A stretch of DNA of 62,904 nt from Pilasporangium apinafurcum (taxonomy: Eukaryota > Oomycota > Peronosporomycetes > Pythiales > Pythiaceae). Shown here in pieces: positions 32,422 through 43,420 of the stretch. Position 1 is the first letter of the stretch, and the number at the start of each line of letters is the position of its first letter. The stretch covers positions 993,744-1,056,647 of the forward strand of contig BCKE01000001.1 in NCBI GenBank assembly GCA_001600495.1. Direction: 5' to 3'. The notes under the pieces were generated by a model. It saw only the letters and a list, made by a program, of their open reading frames with translations, did not search any database and was not told the DNA's origin. Made by a program: the position numbers and the translations under genes.

Positions 32422-33516
32422 ATGCAGTCAAGCGGCTACGAATTTTCAGCGGCTCCACGCTCAGTTTCTAACAAGCGGATCAAACCACAGCGTGAACATG
32501 GGTACATTTTACCATGTGCAAAAAAGATTTGCAAACGATAGATCCGGTGATTGTATGCCACCGTGCTTTGTTATTGTAGAGGCGAGCGACCGCAAAATAT
32601 CATGTATGACAAGCGAGTACATCGGGGAAGTGCCTATGTAACTCGAGAAGTGAGTGTTTCTATTAGATTTCCTGTGAAATAATCGCTGGTACATGCTCAC
32701 AACAGAAGGCTCATATTTTGAATTGAATAGGAAACACCGGAAACAACGACACCGTCTGCCACTGAGACAAAGAAAACCAAGGCAACACATGCGAATGGGT
32801 CATATCAGCAGCAACAGCATCGTCCCATTACACCACCTCCTCTCGATGGCCGAATGCATATGGATATTCAAACAGACAACTACCTAGAAGAACTGACGGA
32901 TCGTAATCCGGAAGTTGATGTCGACACGCAAACAGACGCGATGCTGGATCTAAATCTTCCAGTAATGTTTATCCCGCGAGCGTCTGGGGTGGATGTGGCA
33001 ACACAGATCGAAAATGGTGACCTCTTTGACTTTGATTTAGAAGTAGAACCAATCTTGGAAGTATTAGTGGGCAAGACATTGGAGATTGGTATGCTGGAAG
33101 TGCTGGAAGAAAATGAACTGCATGATATTCGACAACGCCAGGAACTCTTTGAACAGGCCAGAAACGCCGAATTGGTGGAGGTACAGCGACTTGAGGCCGA
33201 GGCTAAACGCAAATTTGCCGAGAAACAACGTCGTTTGGATGAGGAACAGAAGCGATTAGCTGCTCAAGGCGAGTTGGAAGAGAAAGTGGCTGCACGTGCC
33301 TATGCCAAACGATATTTATCCGATTTACATACACACGTCTTCGAATCACTGGTGGAATCTGGTCAGTTCTTTGATCCTGTTGTCAAAGATATCAAGGAGT
33401 TTTTCCTGCCAGAGATCTTGGAAAAAGCTTCGGATATGGCACACGAGTTGGAATTGGGACGAAAACTGGTGGATGCTATTCTGACAGACACCATAAAGCG
33501 AAGATACATCAGCTAA
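32422..33516 (+). CDS. RSPH3: Radial spoke head/stalk protein 3 homologue, three exons
   Basis: RSP3/RSPH3 anchors radial spokes in motile cilia and flagella and acts as an A-kinase anchor in other organisms. Exons: 32422-32501, 32580-32649 and 32730-33516, joined in frame by introns of about 80 bp. The second exon encodes the hallmark QNIMYDKRVHRGSAYV. The third encodes a Thr/Gln-rich linker, then DIQTDNYLEELTDRNPEVDV, TQTDAMLD, GVDVATQI, and DLEVEPILEVLVGKTLE, followed by a long charged coiled coil and the C-terminal AYAKRYLSDL region. About 299 residues. It implies flagellated zoospores, consistent with an oomycete. CCT2 follows in the same direction. Confidence 0.95.
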
Positions 33517-33818
33517 GTGGAAGTCAGCGTTAAGATTAAGGCGAGTAATCTGTAGAATATGAAAGCAAGAAAAACGCATTTTGTTGAAAGCTTCGAAGAT
33601 TGCATTTTTGTCTTTTGATCGATTTTTGTTCTAATCGTCGCTTTATTGTCATATTTGATATTTTTATGTGTGTGTATCAAAATAGAGCGTTCGATAGTGA
33701 TGAGGTTTTTCAGCTTGTTGTTGTGTGGAGGTGGCGCACCTGGAATTGAGGTTTTTTAGTTTGAGAGATCGTATCCAAAGAGAAAGAAGCGGCGAGCAAC
33801 TACACGAAGTGGAGGAAG
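33517..33818. other. Intergenic, RSPH3 3' flank and CCT2 leader
   Basis: About 300 bp; includes the presumed CCT2 promoter. Nothing else recognised. Confidence 0.5.
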
Positions 33819-35827
33819 ATGCAGCAGGTGCGTGTGTAGTATTCTACCAAATAAAGACGATTATGGAGGGGAATATGGGCTATACATGCACATAAAGGAG
33901 TTAGCATGCTAACGACTGCTGTTTTGTTACGTTTTTAGGCAGTTTTAGATCCAGAATCGCAAGTGGAGAAGGTAATATTGTCCCGCAATGAAGGAAAGTC
34001 TGCGAAAGCGATTGATGGTGTATATTGACCCGGTGATATCGTATTTGCAGGGTGAAAATGCGCGTATGGCGTCCTTTGTGGGCGCGATCGCCATCGCCGA
34101 TATGGTAAAGACCACGCTTGGTCCCAAGGGCATGGACAAGATCCTTCAATCGGTAAGAATGCAAGACCAATAAAAGACAAAGACCAACAGTGCACAAGGC
34201 AATGCTGACGTAATGCCTTTACATTTTTGTGTGTAGATGGGCGGTCCTGACAAGTCCATTTCCGTGACGAACGATGGTGCTACGATCTTGCGATCGGTGT
34301 ATGTTGACAACGCCGCTGCCAAAGTGCTGGTCGACATCGCCAAGACCCAGGACGAAGAAGTCGGTGATGGCACCACCAGGTATGGTAAACTTCAATTTAC
34401 TAATTACATGTACAATCTATTCAGAGTTACTAAATGGAACGTGTTATTTGGCTATAGTGTTGCCGTACTCTGTGGTGAATTGCTACGTGAAGCTGAGAAG
34501 CTGATTGACCAACGTATCCACCCACAGACAATCATCGACGGTTGGCGGATCGCACTTTCAACTGCTCACGAAGCGCTGCAAAAGAGTGCACGCGATCACT
34601 CTAGTGACCCTGAGAAGTTCCGTGAAGACCTGCTCAACATTGCGCGCACAACGCTCAGCTCCAAGCTGTTGACCCACGAGAAGGATTACTTTGGTAAGAT
34701 AACACGTGTTACTAGCTTTGTTTGCTGTAAAACCCCACTCATAATTTAAATATTTGTCACTTAATTTAGCTGAATTGGCCGTAAATGCCGTGCTGCGATT
34801 GAAGGGTTCAAGCAATTTGGACTACATTCAGATCATCAAGAAGCCCGGCGGTTCGCTAAAGGATTCCTACCTGGATGAAGGTTTCATCCTCGACAAGAAA
34901 ATTGGTGTCGGTCAGCCAAAGCGTATTGAAAACGCCAAGATCCTGATCGCTAATACCGGTATGGACACGGACAAGATCAAGATCTATGGTGCACGTGTCA
35001 AGGTGGACTCGATGGAAAAGGTCTCTGCCATCGAAGATGCCGAAAAGGCCAAGATGAAGGCTAAGTGTGAGAAAATCGCCGCGTTCGGTATCAACTGTTT
35101 CGTGAACCGTCAACTGATCTACAACTACCCGGAACAAATTTTCTCGGAGAAGGGAATCATGGCAATTGAACACGCCGATTTCGACGGCATTGAGCACTTG
35201 GCTGCAGTTACGGGTGGAGAAATTGCCTCGACGTTTGACAATCCAGAGGGTGTGCAAATTGGTGAATGCAAACTGATTGAAGAAATTATCATCGGTGAAG
35301 ACCGATTGATTCGATTCTCTGGTGTGAAGAGTGGTGCGGCATGCTCGGTGATTTTGCGTGGTGCTAGCACGCATTTGCTGGACGAAGCAGAACGATCGTT
35401 GCATGACGCATTGGCCGTGCTGACACAGACCGTGAAGCACTCGCAAACAATCATGGGCGGTGGGTGCACAGAAGTCCTAATGGCCCAGGCTATTGACGCC
35501 AAGGCGCCATCTATTCCAGGCAAAAAGGCACTCGCTATGGAAGCATTTGCGCGTGCGTTGCGTCAATTGCCAAGTATTATTGCAGACAACGGCGGGTTTG
35601 ATAGTTCGGAATTAGTAACGCAATTACGGGCCGCACATCACAATGGACAGACAACCGCGGGGTTGGATATGAAGAATGGCACAGTCGGCGATATGGAGAA
35701 ATTGGGCATTCGTGAGGCATACAAGAGCAAGAAGCAGGTGCTATTCTCGGCTGCAGAGGCAGCCGAAATGATTCTTCGAGTAGATGACATTATTAAATGC
35801 GCACCGCGTCGACGCGAGGGGCAATAA
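33819..35827 (+). CDS. CCT2: Chaperonin CCT/TRiC subunit beta, six exons
   Basis: Beta subunit of the cytosolic CCT/TRiC chaperonin, the ATP-driven folding ring for actin, tubulin and other proteins. Exons: 33819-33827 (a 9-base exon encoding MQQ), 33939-33971, 34051-34152, 34237-34379, 34458-34693 and 34770-35827; every join keeps frame with GT-AG borders. It has [21 protein letters not shown] and GDGTT (nucleotide site), CCT2-specific [52 protein letters not shown] and [10 protein letters not shown]. The C-terminus ends PRRREGQ. The N-terminus (before GENARMASF) is shorter than in animals; the tiny first exon is the least certain part. Confidence 0.95.
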
Positions 35828-36859
35828 GAGCGATTGATTGGAAGGTTATCGTCCATATACAAAGACAGGAGAAAAAGATGCATTGCAGGGATTAGTACTA
35901 GTGCAAACACGTACACGGTGTTATTTCTTATGTTTTAATGGTCAATCCAGCATTCTCAGATCCAATACAAGCAAGAACAGCACACACAGAGCCGTTTGAT
36001 GAGCTAATTTGATCGGCTGGATGGCACACTGGTGGTACTTGCAATACAGGTAGTGTATGTAATGTGTCACCAATTATCAATTGTGAAAAAAGCTCATGAC
36101 GAGACACTGCAATGAGCTCCTCCATCAACGGATCCAAGAGCCATCTCAATCAGTATCGCAATCAACGACACGGTAACATCGTCTAGCACGTAGTAATGCG
36201 TGAGCACATATGAGATTGATGGACACGGAGTTCCATTAGTTTAACAGGATGAATGTTTCTGAACACAAGAGATATTATGTCGTCGGTCGGAATGGGAAAT
36301 GACAACAGGAACACATGGTGTTGACAATTGACTCCATATGGCTGGCGTTTCCACCCAGAGAGTTTTCTTCGATCAGACCAGAAAGCAAAATTCAATTGTC
36401 GTACGATGAGCTGCGATTTACGCGAAAAAAAATATAGAAGAAATAGAATGTTCAAAAAAAAGGAAGAAAAAATGGAAATTACTATACAATCCACAAGTCA
36501 ATAAATAAAATAAAATAAAATTTCCTCATTTCTATTTTTTATGAAATAATGGTGCGAACTTAGGGTGGGATGTGTTGGCGTGCCGCATGTGCATCTTCTG
36601 TGTCAAGTTCAGTTCTTTTCATGCCGTATCCTTCCAGCATCTCTCACGGGTTGGACTCCTTTTCATCCCACCAGCTGTCGACAGCAAAGAGCAGAAGGGA
36701 AAACAGAAACAAATGATGCAACAAAACCACGTGGTGAAGTGAAGTGTACATGCCATCCAGAAGCCTCCATTATTCTACAATCCATCTTCTGTTTGTACCG
36801 CCCGATCCACCACCACCGACAACTCCTTCTACCCCACCCTGCTCTACGTGATTTAGATA
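35828..36859. other. Intergenic
   Basis: About 1 kb between CCT2 and the elicitin-like gene. A run of A/T-rich sequence at 36420-36540; no gene recognised. Confidence 0.5.
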
Positions 36860-37582
36860 ATGATGAAACTTGTGGTAACCTTGACATTTGCAGCATCGGT
36901 GGCGACACATGTGAATGCTAATACTTGTGAATCCACGGCCATCGCCTCGTTACTCGGCAGCGACTCCGTGACGACCTGTTCGCAGGACTGTGGATATTCC
37001 TTCTCGTCACTTACCGCTCCGACGGAATCTGTTATGAAGCTCATGTGCACCAGCACGGCCTGTCAGGGAGTGCTCAGCTTGATTGAAAGTCTTGGATTGA
37101 ACAACTGTACCATCAGTGGTGTGAATTTGGAAACGGATCTGGTTGACCCCATCGTCACCTACTGTTCCACTGCATCCACGTCTACGCCTTCGGCTGCTAC
37201 TTCCTCCAGCACCTCGTCAGCTACGGCTGACATTGGTGAAGTCGCCACTATTGAACCAGTTGTCGCATCCTCTGGCTCTGGATCCACTGAAGACGCGGAT
37301 GTTGGAATTGTCGAAGCAGCCTCAAACAGCGTCGACTCTTCACTGGATGTGGATGCTGTCTTCTCCCTCAGCGGTTCCACAGACACCAGTGAGAGTTTTT
37401 CGATCGAACCGGCCGAGACTGATTCCGGATCTAGCTCCGCAAGCGAAGAAACTACTTCCGCGCCAGAAACCACCACGGCAGCCCCAACTCCCAGCAGTGG
37501 CAGTAGTGCTGCAATTCCACTTACACTCGCATCCTCTGTCTTCGCAGCAACCATCGCTGCTGGCGTTGCTCTCCAGCTATAA
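36860..37582 (+). CDS. Elicitin-like protein with a long Ser/Thr-rich, GPI-type tail
   Basis: A 240-residue protein: signal peptide (1-20), an elicitin-type cysteine domain (Cys23 to Cys102), a Ser/Thr/Glu-rich stalk (103-215) and a hydrophobic C-terminus (about 218-240) of GPI-anchor type. Seven cysteines are visible (23, 40, 44, 63, 68, 83, 102). The C-x4-C-x14-C core matches elicitins, but the flanking spacings (x18 to x22 rather than x23) mark it as an elicitin-like (ELL) protein. Elicitins are sterol-binding proteins found essentially only in oomycetes. The long stalk suggests a wall- or membrane-attached form exposed at the surface. Sterol binding by this diverged copy is not certain. 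Confidence 0.87.
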   Translation: MMKLVVTLTFAASVATHVNANTCESTAIASLLGSDSVTTCSQDCGYSFSSLTAPTESVMKLMCTSTACQGVLSLIESLGLNNCTISGVNLETDLVDPIVTYCSTASTSTPSAATSSSTSSATADIGEVATIEPVVASSGSGSTEDADVGIVEAASNSVDSSLDVDAVFSLSGSTDTSESFSIEPAETDSGSSSASEETTSAPETTTAAPTPSSGSSAAIPLTLASSVFAATIAAGVALQL

Positions 37583-37904
37583 GGCCTCATTATGATGGAG
37601 ATGTCTTTTTGGAAGGTCTTGCCAACTGTTGTGAGTGAATGTGAAGAATCATCAAGCGGCAATGAAAGAAATCACATTCACATCTGGCGTTGCAGTATGG
37701 CAATACTCACTATTATTACTTCGTTCATTATGGCGTATCCATGTTTTGTTTAGGTGGTATATCATGCTTGTTAATGGAAGACTGACCAATTCCTGTTACT
37801 GTAACGTGTATTTGTCTTCCAATCAACAAATGCATTTTGTTGTGTTTCTGCAAACTATTCTATGTTCCACTATGCTCCCCTAGCTGCAAAGAAACTTGCA
37901 CAAC
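37583..37904. other. Intergenic
   Basis: Between convergent elicitin-like and receptor-kinase genes; nothing recognised. Confidence 0.5.
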
Positions 37905-39850
37905 TTAGCCCACCGTGTTGTTGTTGTTCTTTATCTCCTCGTACATCCGTGAGATTACGTGCAGTTGGTAGAGTGCCTCAGCTGCCGTGGGGCGGTCTGC
38001 TGGGTTGACAGCTACACATGCATACACTAGTCTTCGCATTGCCGGTGACAACCCGTTTTGCACGGACAACTCCACCTTGAGCGAGCCAGCTGATACCATC
38101 TGCAGCACGGCAGCGTCAGGTAATGGTCGACCGGTTTCGATTTCCTTGGCATGCGCATATGGTAATTTATGTGTGTCCAACTCAGAGAGTACAACACCTA
38201 GTGAGAAAATATCAGCTTTCTCATTGTAACGCCTGCCCATCATAACCTCAGGTGCCATCCACAATGATGATCCCACTCCCGCAGTCATGGTTCGATCTGC
38301 ACGAACACGGGATGCACCAAAGTCCGTAAGTTTCGCGTCTAGTGTGGATGTTAGCAGGATATTGCGCGATTTGAGGTCTCGATGCAGCACCACTGGACTG
38401 AGTGAATGTAAATATGTGAGTCCATGTGCCACTTGCTGTGCGATCCGAACTTTCTCAGCCGTGAACCCCACAGGTTTGGTTGGATCACGGGCATAGCTGA
38501 CCAGCAGTGACCGCAGATCGCCACCGTCCATGAACTCACAGACAGCCATCAAGTCACTGAGTGCGTCCCAAGCCACACCGATGAACGCCACAATCTGTGG
38601 ATGATCGAGTGTCGCCATCAGCTTGATCTCGGCCAGGAACGCTTCAATGTGTGCCATATCCTTGCGTCGCTCTGGCAAAAGCTTCTTAACAGCCACTGGT
38701 TGATCACGGTACATGCCGTGATAGACTTCGCCGTAGGCACCTCGACTCACGAGCTCGCCGATCTCGACACGGTCAAATGGAATCCGTGACGCTACTACTA
38801 TCGGATCTTCACAGAGCGAATTGTTGCGAAGACTCGTCCGAACAGGGTGCCCGGATGAAAAGGAACCTGAATATGTCGGTGCGGTGTCACTATTGATTTC
38901 TTTATAGATACCAACGCCACCACCTTCTTCCATTGCTTTCGGAGACGAGATCTTGTTCACAGAAAAGCCAAATATCTCATCGTCAGCGCCATCATCCCCG
39001 CGATTAGAGCTCTTAGCGTCTTGGATGCGCTTGTACGCGAAAAACGCTAACAGAATCACGAGCACTACTGCACCACTAACCAACCCAATTAACACACCGA
39101 CACTTATTCCCTTCGAACTCGTGTTCTCATCAACTACACATAAAGAACAAACCAATTACACTTTTAAGTCAACCCAAATACAACACCCACAAAAACCATC
39201 AAGCCACACATCTGTGATTTTCTTTTCTTACCTGTAGGTGTGACTGGTAACGATGTGGTCTGTGGGGCTGTAGCAGCGTCCGCTTCAACTGTTCGGTTCA
39301 CAGTCTCAATCTCGTCGCCATCCTGGATGATAATAGTATAATTGTAAATCGTGACTCCGTCTTGCTCGAATTCCGTTACTTCGACGCGCACGAGTTTGCC
39401 ACCATCGAGAACGCTTACATCAATACTCGGTGGCAGCGTCGTAGACGTCCATGTTGTCACGGAATCGGGCTCTTCGGTGGGTGCGGGTGTTTCTGTACTC
39501 GGTGCTGTGGTCTCTGTTGGAGGTGGTGCTGTTGTGGATGGTGCTGTTGTAGATGGTGCTGTTGTGGATGGGGATGTAGTTGTAGGAGTGGGTGCAGTCG
39601 TCGTTGGTGGAGGAGTGTCATCCTTTGGAGTTGGTGTTGGTGTGGGAGTTGATGTAGGAGTAGGAGTTGGTGTTGGTGTTGGCGTTGGTGTTGGTGTGGG
39701 AGTTGGTGTTGGTGTTGGTGTTGGTGTATCAATGGTTGTACTTGTGGATCCATCCTCGTCCGCATCGCCAACACTGATCTCGGTCAATCCTTGCCCCACG
39801 AAGAGGAAGATCAGTAAGAATGTAGCGAAGAGCACACGGATGGATCGCAT
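37905..39850 (-). CDS. Receptor-like protein kinase (TKL type), two exons
   Basis: Exon 1 runs 39850-39232 and exon 2 39133-37905, with a GT-AG intron of 98 bp; the join keeps frame. About 615 residues. It has a signal peptide (about 1-25), then a long Thr/Pro repeat, largely (TP)n, a small globular ectodomain segment, and one membrane segment (about 216-236). A linker leads to a kinase domain with Gly loop SRGAYGEVYHG (about 338), the VAVK Lys (about 356), HRDLKSRN (about 458), DFG (about 478) and APE (about 501). HRDLKSRN and the Gly-loop style indicate a tyrosine-kinase-like (TKL) Ser/Thr kinase. The rigid, probably O-glycosylated stalk suggests wall sensing, which is inference. The first ATG at 39850 is preferred because the longer frame begins with GTG. 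Confidence 0.9.
39232..39850 (-). repeat. Thr-Pro coding repeat in the receptor-kinase stalk
   Basis: Within exon 1 (mainly 39590-39730) a GTTGGT/GTGGGA-type repeat encodes tandem Thr-Pro units, followed by near-identical APSTT units at 39520-39570. Such repeats are prone to length variation between strains. Confidence 0.8.
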
Positions 39851-40734
39851 GAACTTTGCGTGAGTGAGATCGCTATTCACCAGATTGTCCAGTTGGTATG
39901 TGGAAAAAAGTGCTACCCACTGAGCGTCTTAAATGGGTATTTTGTTATTTGAAGTAGCGCAGAAGAGAAGAATCGAGCGACAGGTTGTGGCGGATGAAAC
40001 GTTCATCGGATTATTGATGGGAAAGGGTTGGTAGGATCTATGGATTTTGATAATATTAAATAGAGAGAGGCAAGAATTTACAGGGAAGACATACAGAGAG
40101 CAGCTGGATGCTTCAGCAAGTGTTAAAGGCTGGTTCGTATGGCTCTGTAAACCACCCATTCGATCACAAATGTGGGATCTTATCACAATAATTTTCTGAT
40201 TATAGAGCACACAAAATTTTACCCTGACTGTTATGGATGTTTCATTACTGGTAATGTATAATAATTGAATGGGTTCGCTCGTTACTGCACTTCCTGTGTA
40301 TATCCAATAGAAAAGTCGTGATTTTAATGGAGTGATCCAGTTTGGCCACTGGACTCATTTGGGTACACTGGGTAGAGAGAGGGCAGGTAGCCGAATTGAG
40401 GAGCAAAAAAATACCAACAGCAAAATAAATTGAAACAAAAATAATAAAAAAATCTACCGAAAATATAGATAGCATGAAGGAAAATGCAAAGAGAAAAGCC
40501 GTCAATTTACGGTAATAAAAAAAATAAAATCGGCGCATAGTTCTACTTTTGTTGCACATTCCATTGGGTTGAGAAGAAAATAAAGGAGCTTTTCTGGTGA
40601 AATTGAAGCCAGTGAGAAAAATTGTATTGGATACACATGACATCGAATAATTGTCTTGAAGTCATTTTCATCTAGCTCTATGGATCACTTACACTTGTCC
40701 ATGTTGGGCTTTGAATAATTCATTTCCACAATCC
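39851..40734. other. Intergenic
   Basis: Upstream of the receptor kinase. A-rich tracts (40430-40530); no gene recognised. Confidence 0.45.
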
Positions 40735-41103
40735 TTACCACCAAATGATTTTGCTCAACGGATCATTAGCATCTCCTTCAGTTGATGCTGAACTAGATGG
40801 GAATTCGCTTAGAGTTGATGTCGTCGAGGTTGGTGCTGGTGTCACTGGCTCAGACGTTGGTTTCTCTTCATCAAAGAAATGTATCAATGTCCATGTGAGT
40901 GGTGAAAAGCCAAAGTTTAGTAGTTGTCTTTCTTGGTCTTCATCATTGGTGTCCACATGCGAGTCAAACAGAGCAGGTGAAAAGACATTGTCAAATCTGC
41001 GAATTGCTGTGGCTGCCACCTCATAGCTTCTTGTGTGGGTCACAATGTACATAGCATACAATGGCAGCAGCGTGCGTGAACAGATCGTTATTCCTTTCAT
41101 CAT
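40735..41103 (-). CDS. Small possibly secreted protein of unknown family
   Basis: ATG-led frame of 122 codons. The N-terminus (about 1-26) is moderately hydrophobic and could be a signal peptide. The C-terminal half is Ser/Thr/Pro-rich and acidic. The last codons overlap a GTAAGG donor-like site, so the gene may continue into a further exon toward the left. No cysteine pattern or known motif. It contains ERQLL; I do not treat this as an RxLR motif. Confidence 0.4.
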   Translation of the reverse strand: MMKGITICSRTLLPLYAMYIVTHTRSYEVAATAIRRFDNVFSPALFDSHVDTNDEDQERQLLNFGFSPLTWTLIHFFDEEKPTSEPVTPAPTSTTSTLSEFPSSSASTEGDANDPLSKIIWW

Positions 41104-41317
41104 TTTCTATTATTCTGTGCTGGATCTTGTCCCTTAGTATTGCTTGTGGCTTCACCGGGGGGGAAATGAAATGATCATTCAAACCTCATTCTACTCATCG
41201 CTAATCCGATCAGGAAAAATAAGATCCAAAGCATTGTTGTAAATGAGTACGCACTTTCTGGATTGCAATACTTTGTTCTTTCTATTTGTTTTCTATTATT
41301 GTTTGCTTTCTAAGACG

Positions 41318-43420
41318 CTAGCGCGAATAAATCGTCGATTGGATATCCGTAGGCAGTTTTTCTTCACGAACAAATGGCTTGACGTACTTCTTATAAACAT
41401 GCTTTGCTTCTTTCAATCGATCAAGCTTGGCACATGCACGAATCATGGTATATCCAATCGCGACTTGGTCATCTTGTTTGGAGTCTTTCAAGTCAATGAT
41501 CTTGAAAGTATCCGTCACAAACTCAAAATCGTCTAGCTGTGTAAATTTGTCCATGAGATGTCGCCCCACTCGGCTGCCGATAGTTGGTACGCGCTCAACA
41601 TCACGTTCTTTCACTGCTTTTCGCACGATATCGTGCCGATTATGATCACTGCAGTACTTTAATAGCAACTCAAGCCAGTAGCGCTTCGAACGCACGCGGA
41701 AGATTTGGTCATACGTGATCAAGGTCTGCCAAAGCATGTCATCACTTACAGAGTCGAGATTCCTACACAACGATGCCAACACAAGCTTCGTGACGCTATT
41801 GCTGAACAAATGCAGCGATTGCAAGCTCTGCATCTCCTTCAGCACTTGCAAAATTGTGTCCGTCTGATTGTGGCCACTCGAATAGTCCAAAATATTGGCG
41901 ACATGTGTAAACTGGCGCTGCTGCATGTTGGTCGGATACGTTTGCCGCACTAGCGACCAGGCTTTAAGCGGTTCGTCCATGAGCAGAAACGCATTGACGG
42001 CCATTCGTACCCCAGCATAGTCCAGTGGTTGCTTACCTCCGTGCTTCTTGTGCAGATTAAGAACTTCTAGGACGGTATCGTACTCCTGGAGATATACAGC
42101 AGCTGAAATTATACGAGGGAATAAATGTTCATTGCGCGGAGTCAATTGTTCTTCGTGCACCATCTCATTAAAAAGCGTGAGTACAGCATGGCAAGCTTCT
42201 TCTTGCTCTTGATACTCTTCTGGTTGCTCCTCTCTGTCTTGGAGGCGATGTAAACACGCCCAGTAGTTCTCCATGGGTGTCATCAGCTGTTCTTCTTTAC
42301 GATTGGAAAACTTGACTGGTTTCAAATAATACTTGTTATCAAACGTGCGAATGGCTCGAAGGTAGTCATCTGCGCGCAGCTTGAACCCTTTCATTTTCAT
42401 CTCGCTCAGTAATTTCTGGAGAATGGGCACGTTCTGTACAATACTCGCGGCGAACAAGAGTTGCCGGTAAAAAAAGATATTGGTTGGACGATTTTCCTTG
42501 GTCACGACTTCATAGAACGCAAACGCATCGTCTAACTGGCGTGACGCTACGAGTGCATACATGTATGTCGTCGTCATCCCCGCGGTAGGGTGAACTTTTG
42601 CTGCCAACGCGTCATGGTAGAGTGAAAAAATGCTGTCATGATCGTCTATTTGATTGTAGGCACCCATGGCAAACGAGTAAAACGACCGGAAGTGGGTCGT
42701 TAAATCCACTTCTTCTGTCGCCATGACATGATCTCCTTCGATCCGAATCGACCCACCCAGTGCTTCTACAAATTGCCGACGATGATCAACGATAGCAATG
42801 GCGAGCTGGCTCTGCTTGGCAATTACGAGCAACGCCAATGCTTCCTGTTCGGTCATCTTTGTCAAAGTATCAGCAAACACCTGCGGTTGGTACTTGGTCT
42901 CGACCGTTTTGGGATCAAATAGCGTCATTAGTGAGCATGTCTTGCCAATTAATGCTGTATGATTGGCATATAAGGGTGCATAGCAGTCATATACGGTCTT
43001 GATAATCGCGTCAAACTGCTGCTGCTGCGCGAGGTCCTGCATCCACTGTTTCTTCTTCTCCATCGCCTGCCGGAATCGCTTGGATAATACCGCAGGACCA
43101 TTGTCATTTGCATCTGTACCGCCACTTCTCCGCTTCATAAAGCTGTTGTCATCGCCATCGATCTCACTAGTGTCATCGTCTAACTCATCGTGGCCTTCAA
43201 ATGCAGCAGGGATGGCGAAGGAAGGCATGGATTTCTGTTTAGGTTGCTGCGCAAAGGTCGCCGTTTGTTGGATATATAGCCGCAAATTGCGTGGTTGTCC
43301 CGTGGAAATGACGAGTGGATTCACATGAATACGATGGGGATCATATCGTGCTTGCAATGGGTACGCATGACGTCTGAACGCGTGTGCTAGTCGTGGCCAT
43401 TTGCGCATCTGCATGACCAT
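41318..43420 (-). CDS. PPR-like, probably mitochondrial protein
   Basis: About 700 residues from the ATG at 43418-43420 (the open frame upstream starts with TTG); ATGs at 43414 and 43408 are alternatives. The first 40 residues are rich in Arg/His and lack acids (MRKWPRLAHAFRRH), as in a mitochondrial targeting peptide. The rest is helical, with degenerate pentatricopeptide-type helix pairs (for example YMYALVASRQLDDAFAFYEV, 20 residues, and YTMIRACAKLDRLKEAKHVY). PPR proteins bind organellar RNA for processing or translation. Oomycete PPR repeats are often degenerate, and exact repeat count cannot be given by eye. Confidence 0.7.
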   Translation of the reverse strand: MVMQMRKWPRLAHAFRRHAYPLQARYDPHRIHVNPLVISTGQPRNLRLYIQQTATFAQQPKQKSMPSFAIPAAFEGHDELDDDTSEIDGDDNSFMKRRSGGTDANDNGPAVLSKRFRQAMEKKKQWMQDLAQQQQFDAIIKTVYDCYAPLYANHTALIGKTCSLMTLFDPKTVETKYQPQVFADTLTKMTEQEALALLVIAKQSQLAIAIVDHRRQFVEALGGSIRIEGDHVMATEEVDLTTHFRSFYSFAMGAYNQIDDHDSIFSLYHDALAAKVHPTAGMTTTYMYALVASRQLDDAFAFYEVVTKENRPTNIFFYRQLLFAASIVQNVPILQKLLSEMKMKGFKLRADDYLRAIRTFDNKYYLKPVKFSNRKEEQLMTPMENYWACLHRLQDREEQPEEYQEQEEACHAVLTLFNEMVHEEQLTPRNEHLFPRIISAAVYLQEYDTVLEVLNLHKKHGGKQPLDYAGVRMAVNAFLLMDEPLKAWSLVRQTYPTNMQQRQFTHVANILDYSSGHNQTDTILQVLKEMQSLQSLHLFSNSVTKLVLASLCRNLDSVSDDMLWQTLITYDQIFRVRSKRYWLELLLKYCSDHNRHDIVRKAVKERDVERVPTIGSRVGRHLMDKFTQLDDFEFVTDTFKIIDLKDSKQDDQVAIGYTMIRACAKLDRLKEAKHVYKKYVKPFVREEKLPTDIQSTIYSR

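Noticed and set aside
39351-39863. Long Gly/Val-rich frame opposite the receptor-kinase stalk
   Set aside because: It is the antisense shadow of the Thr-Pro repeat.
40735-41103. RxLR-type effector motif (ERQLL) in a small possibly secreted protein
   Set aside because: Not RxLR, no dEER, and position relative to a weak signal peptide is not typical; annotated only as unknown.
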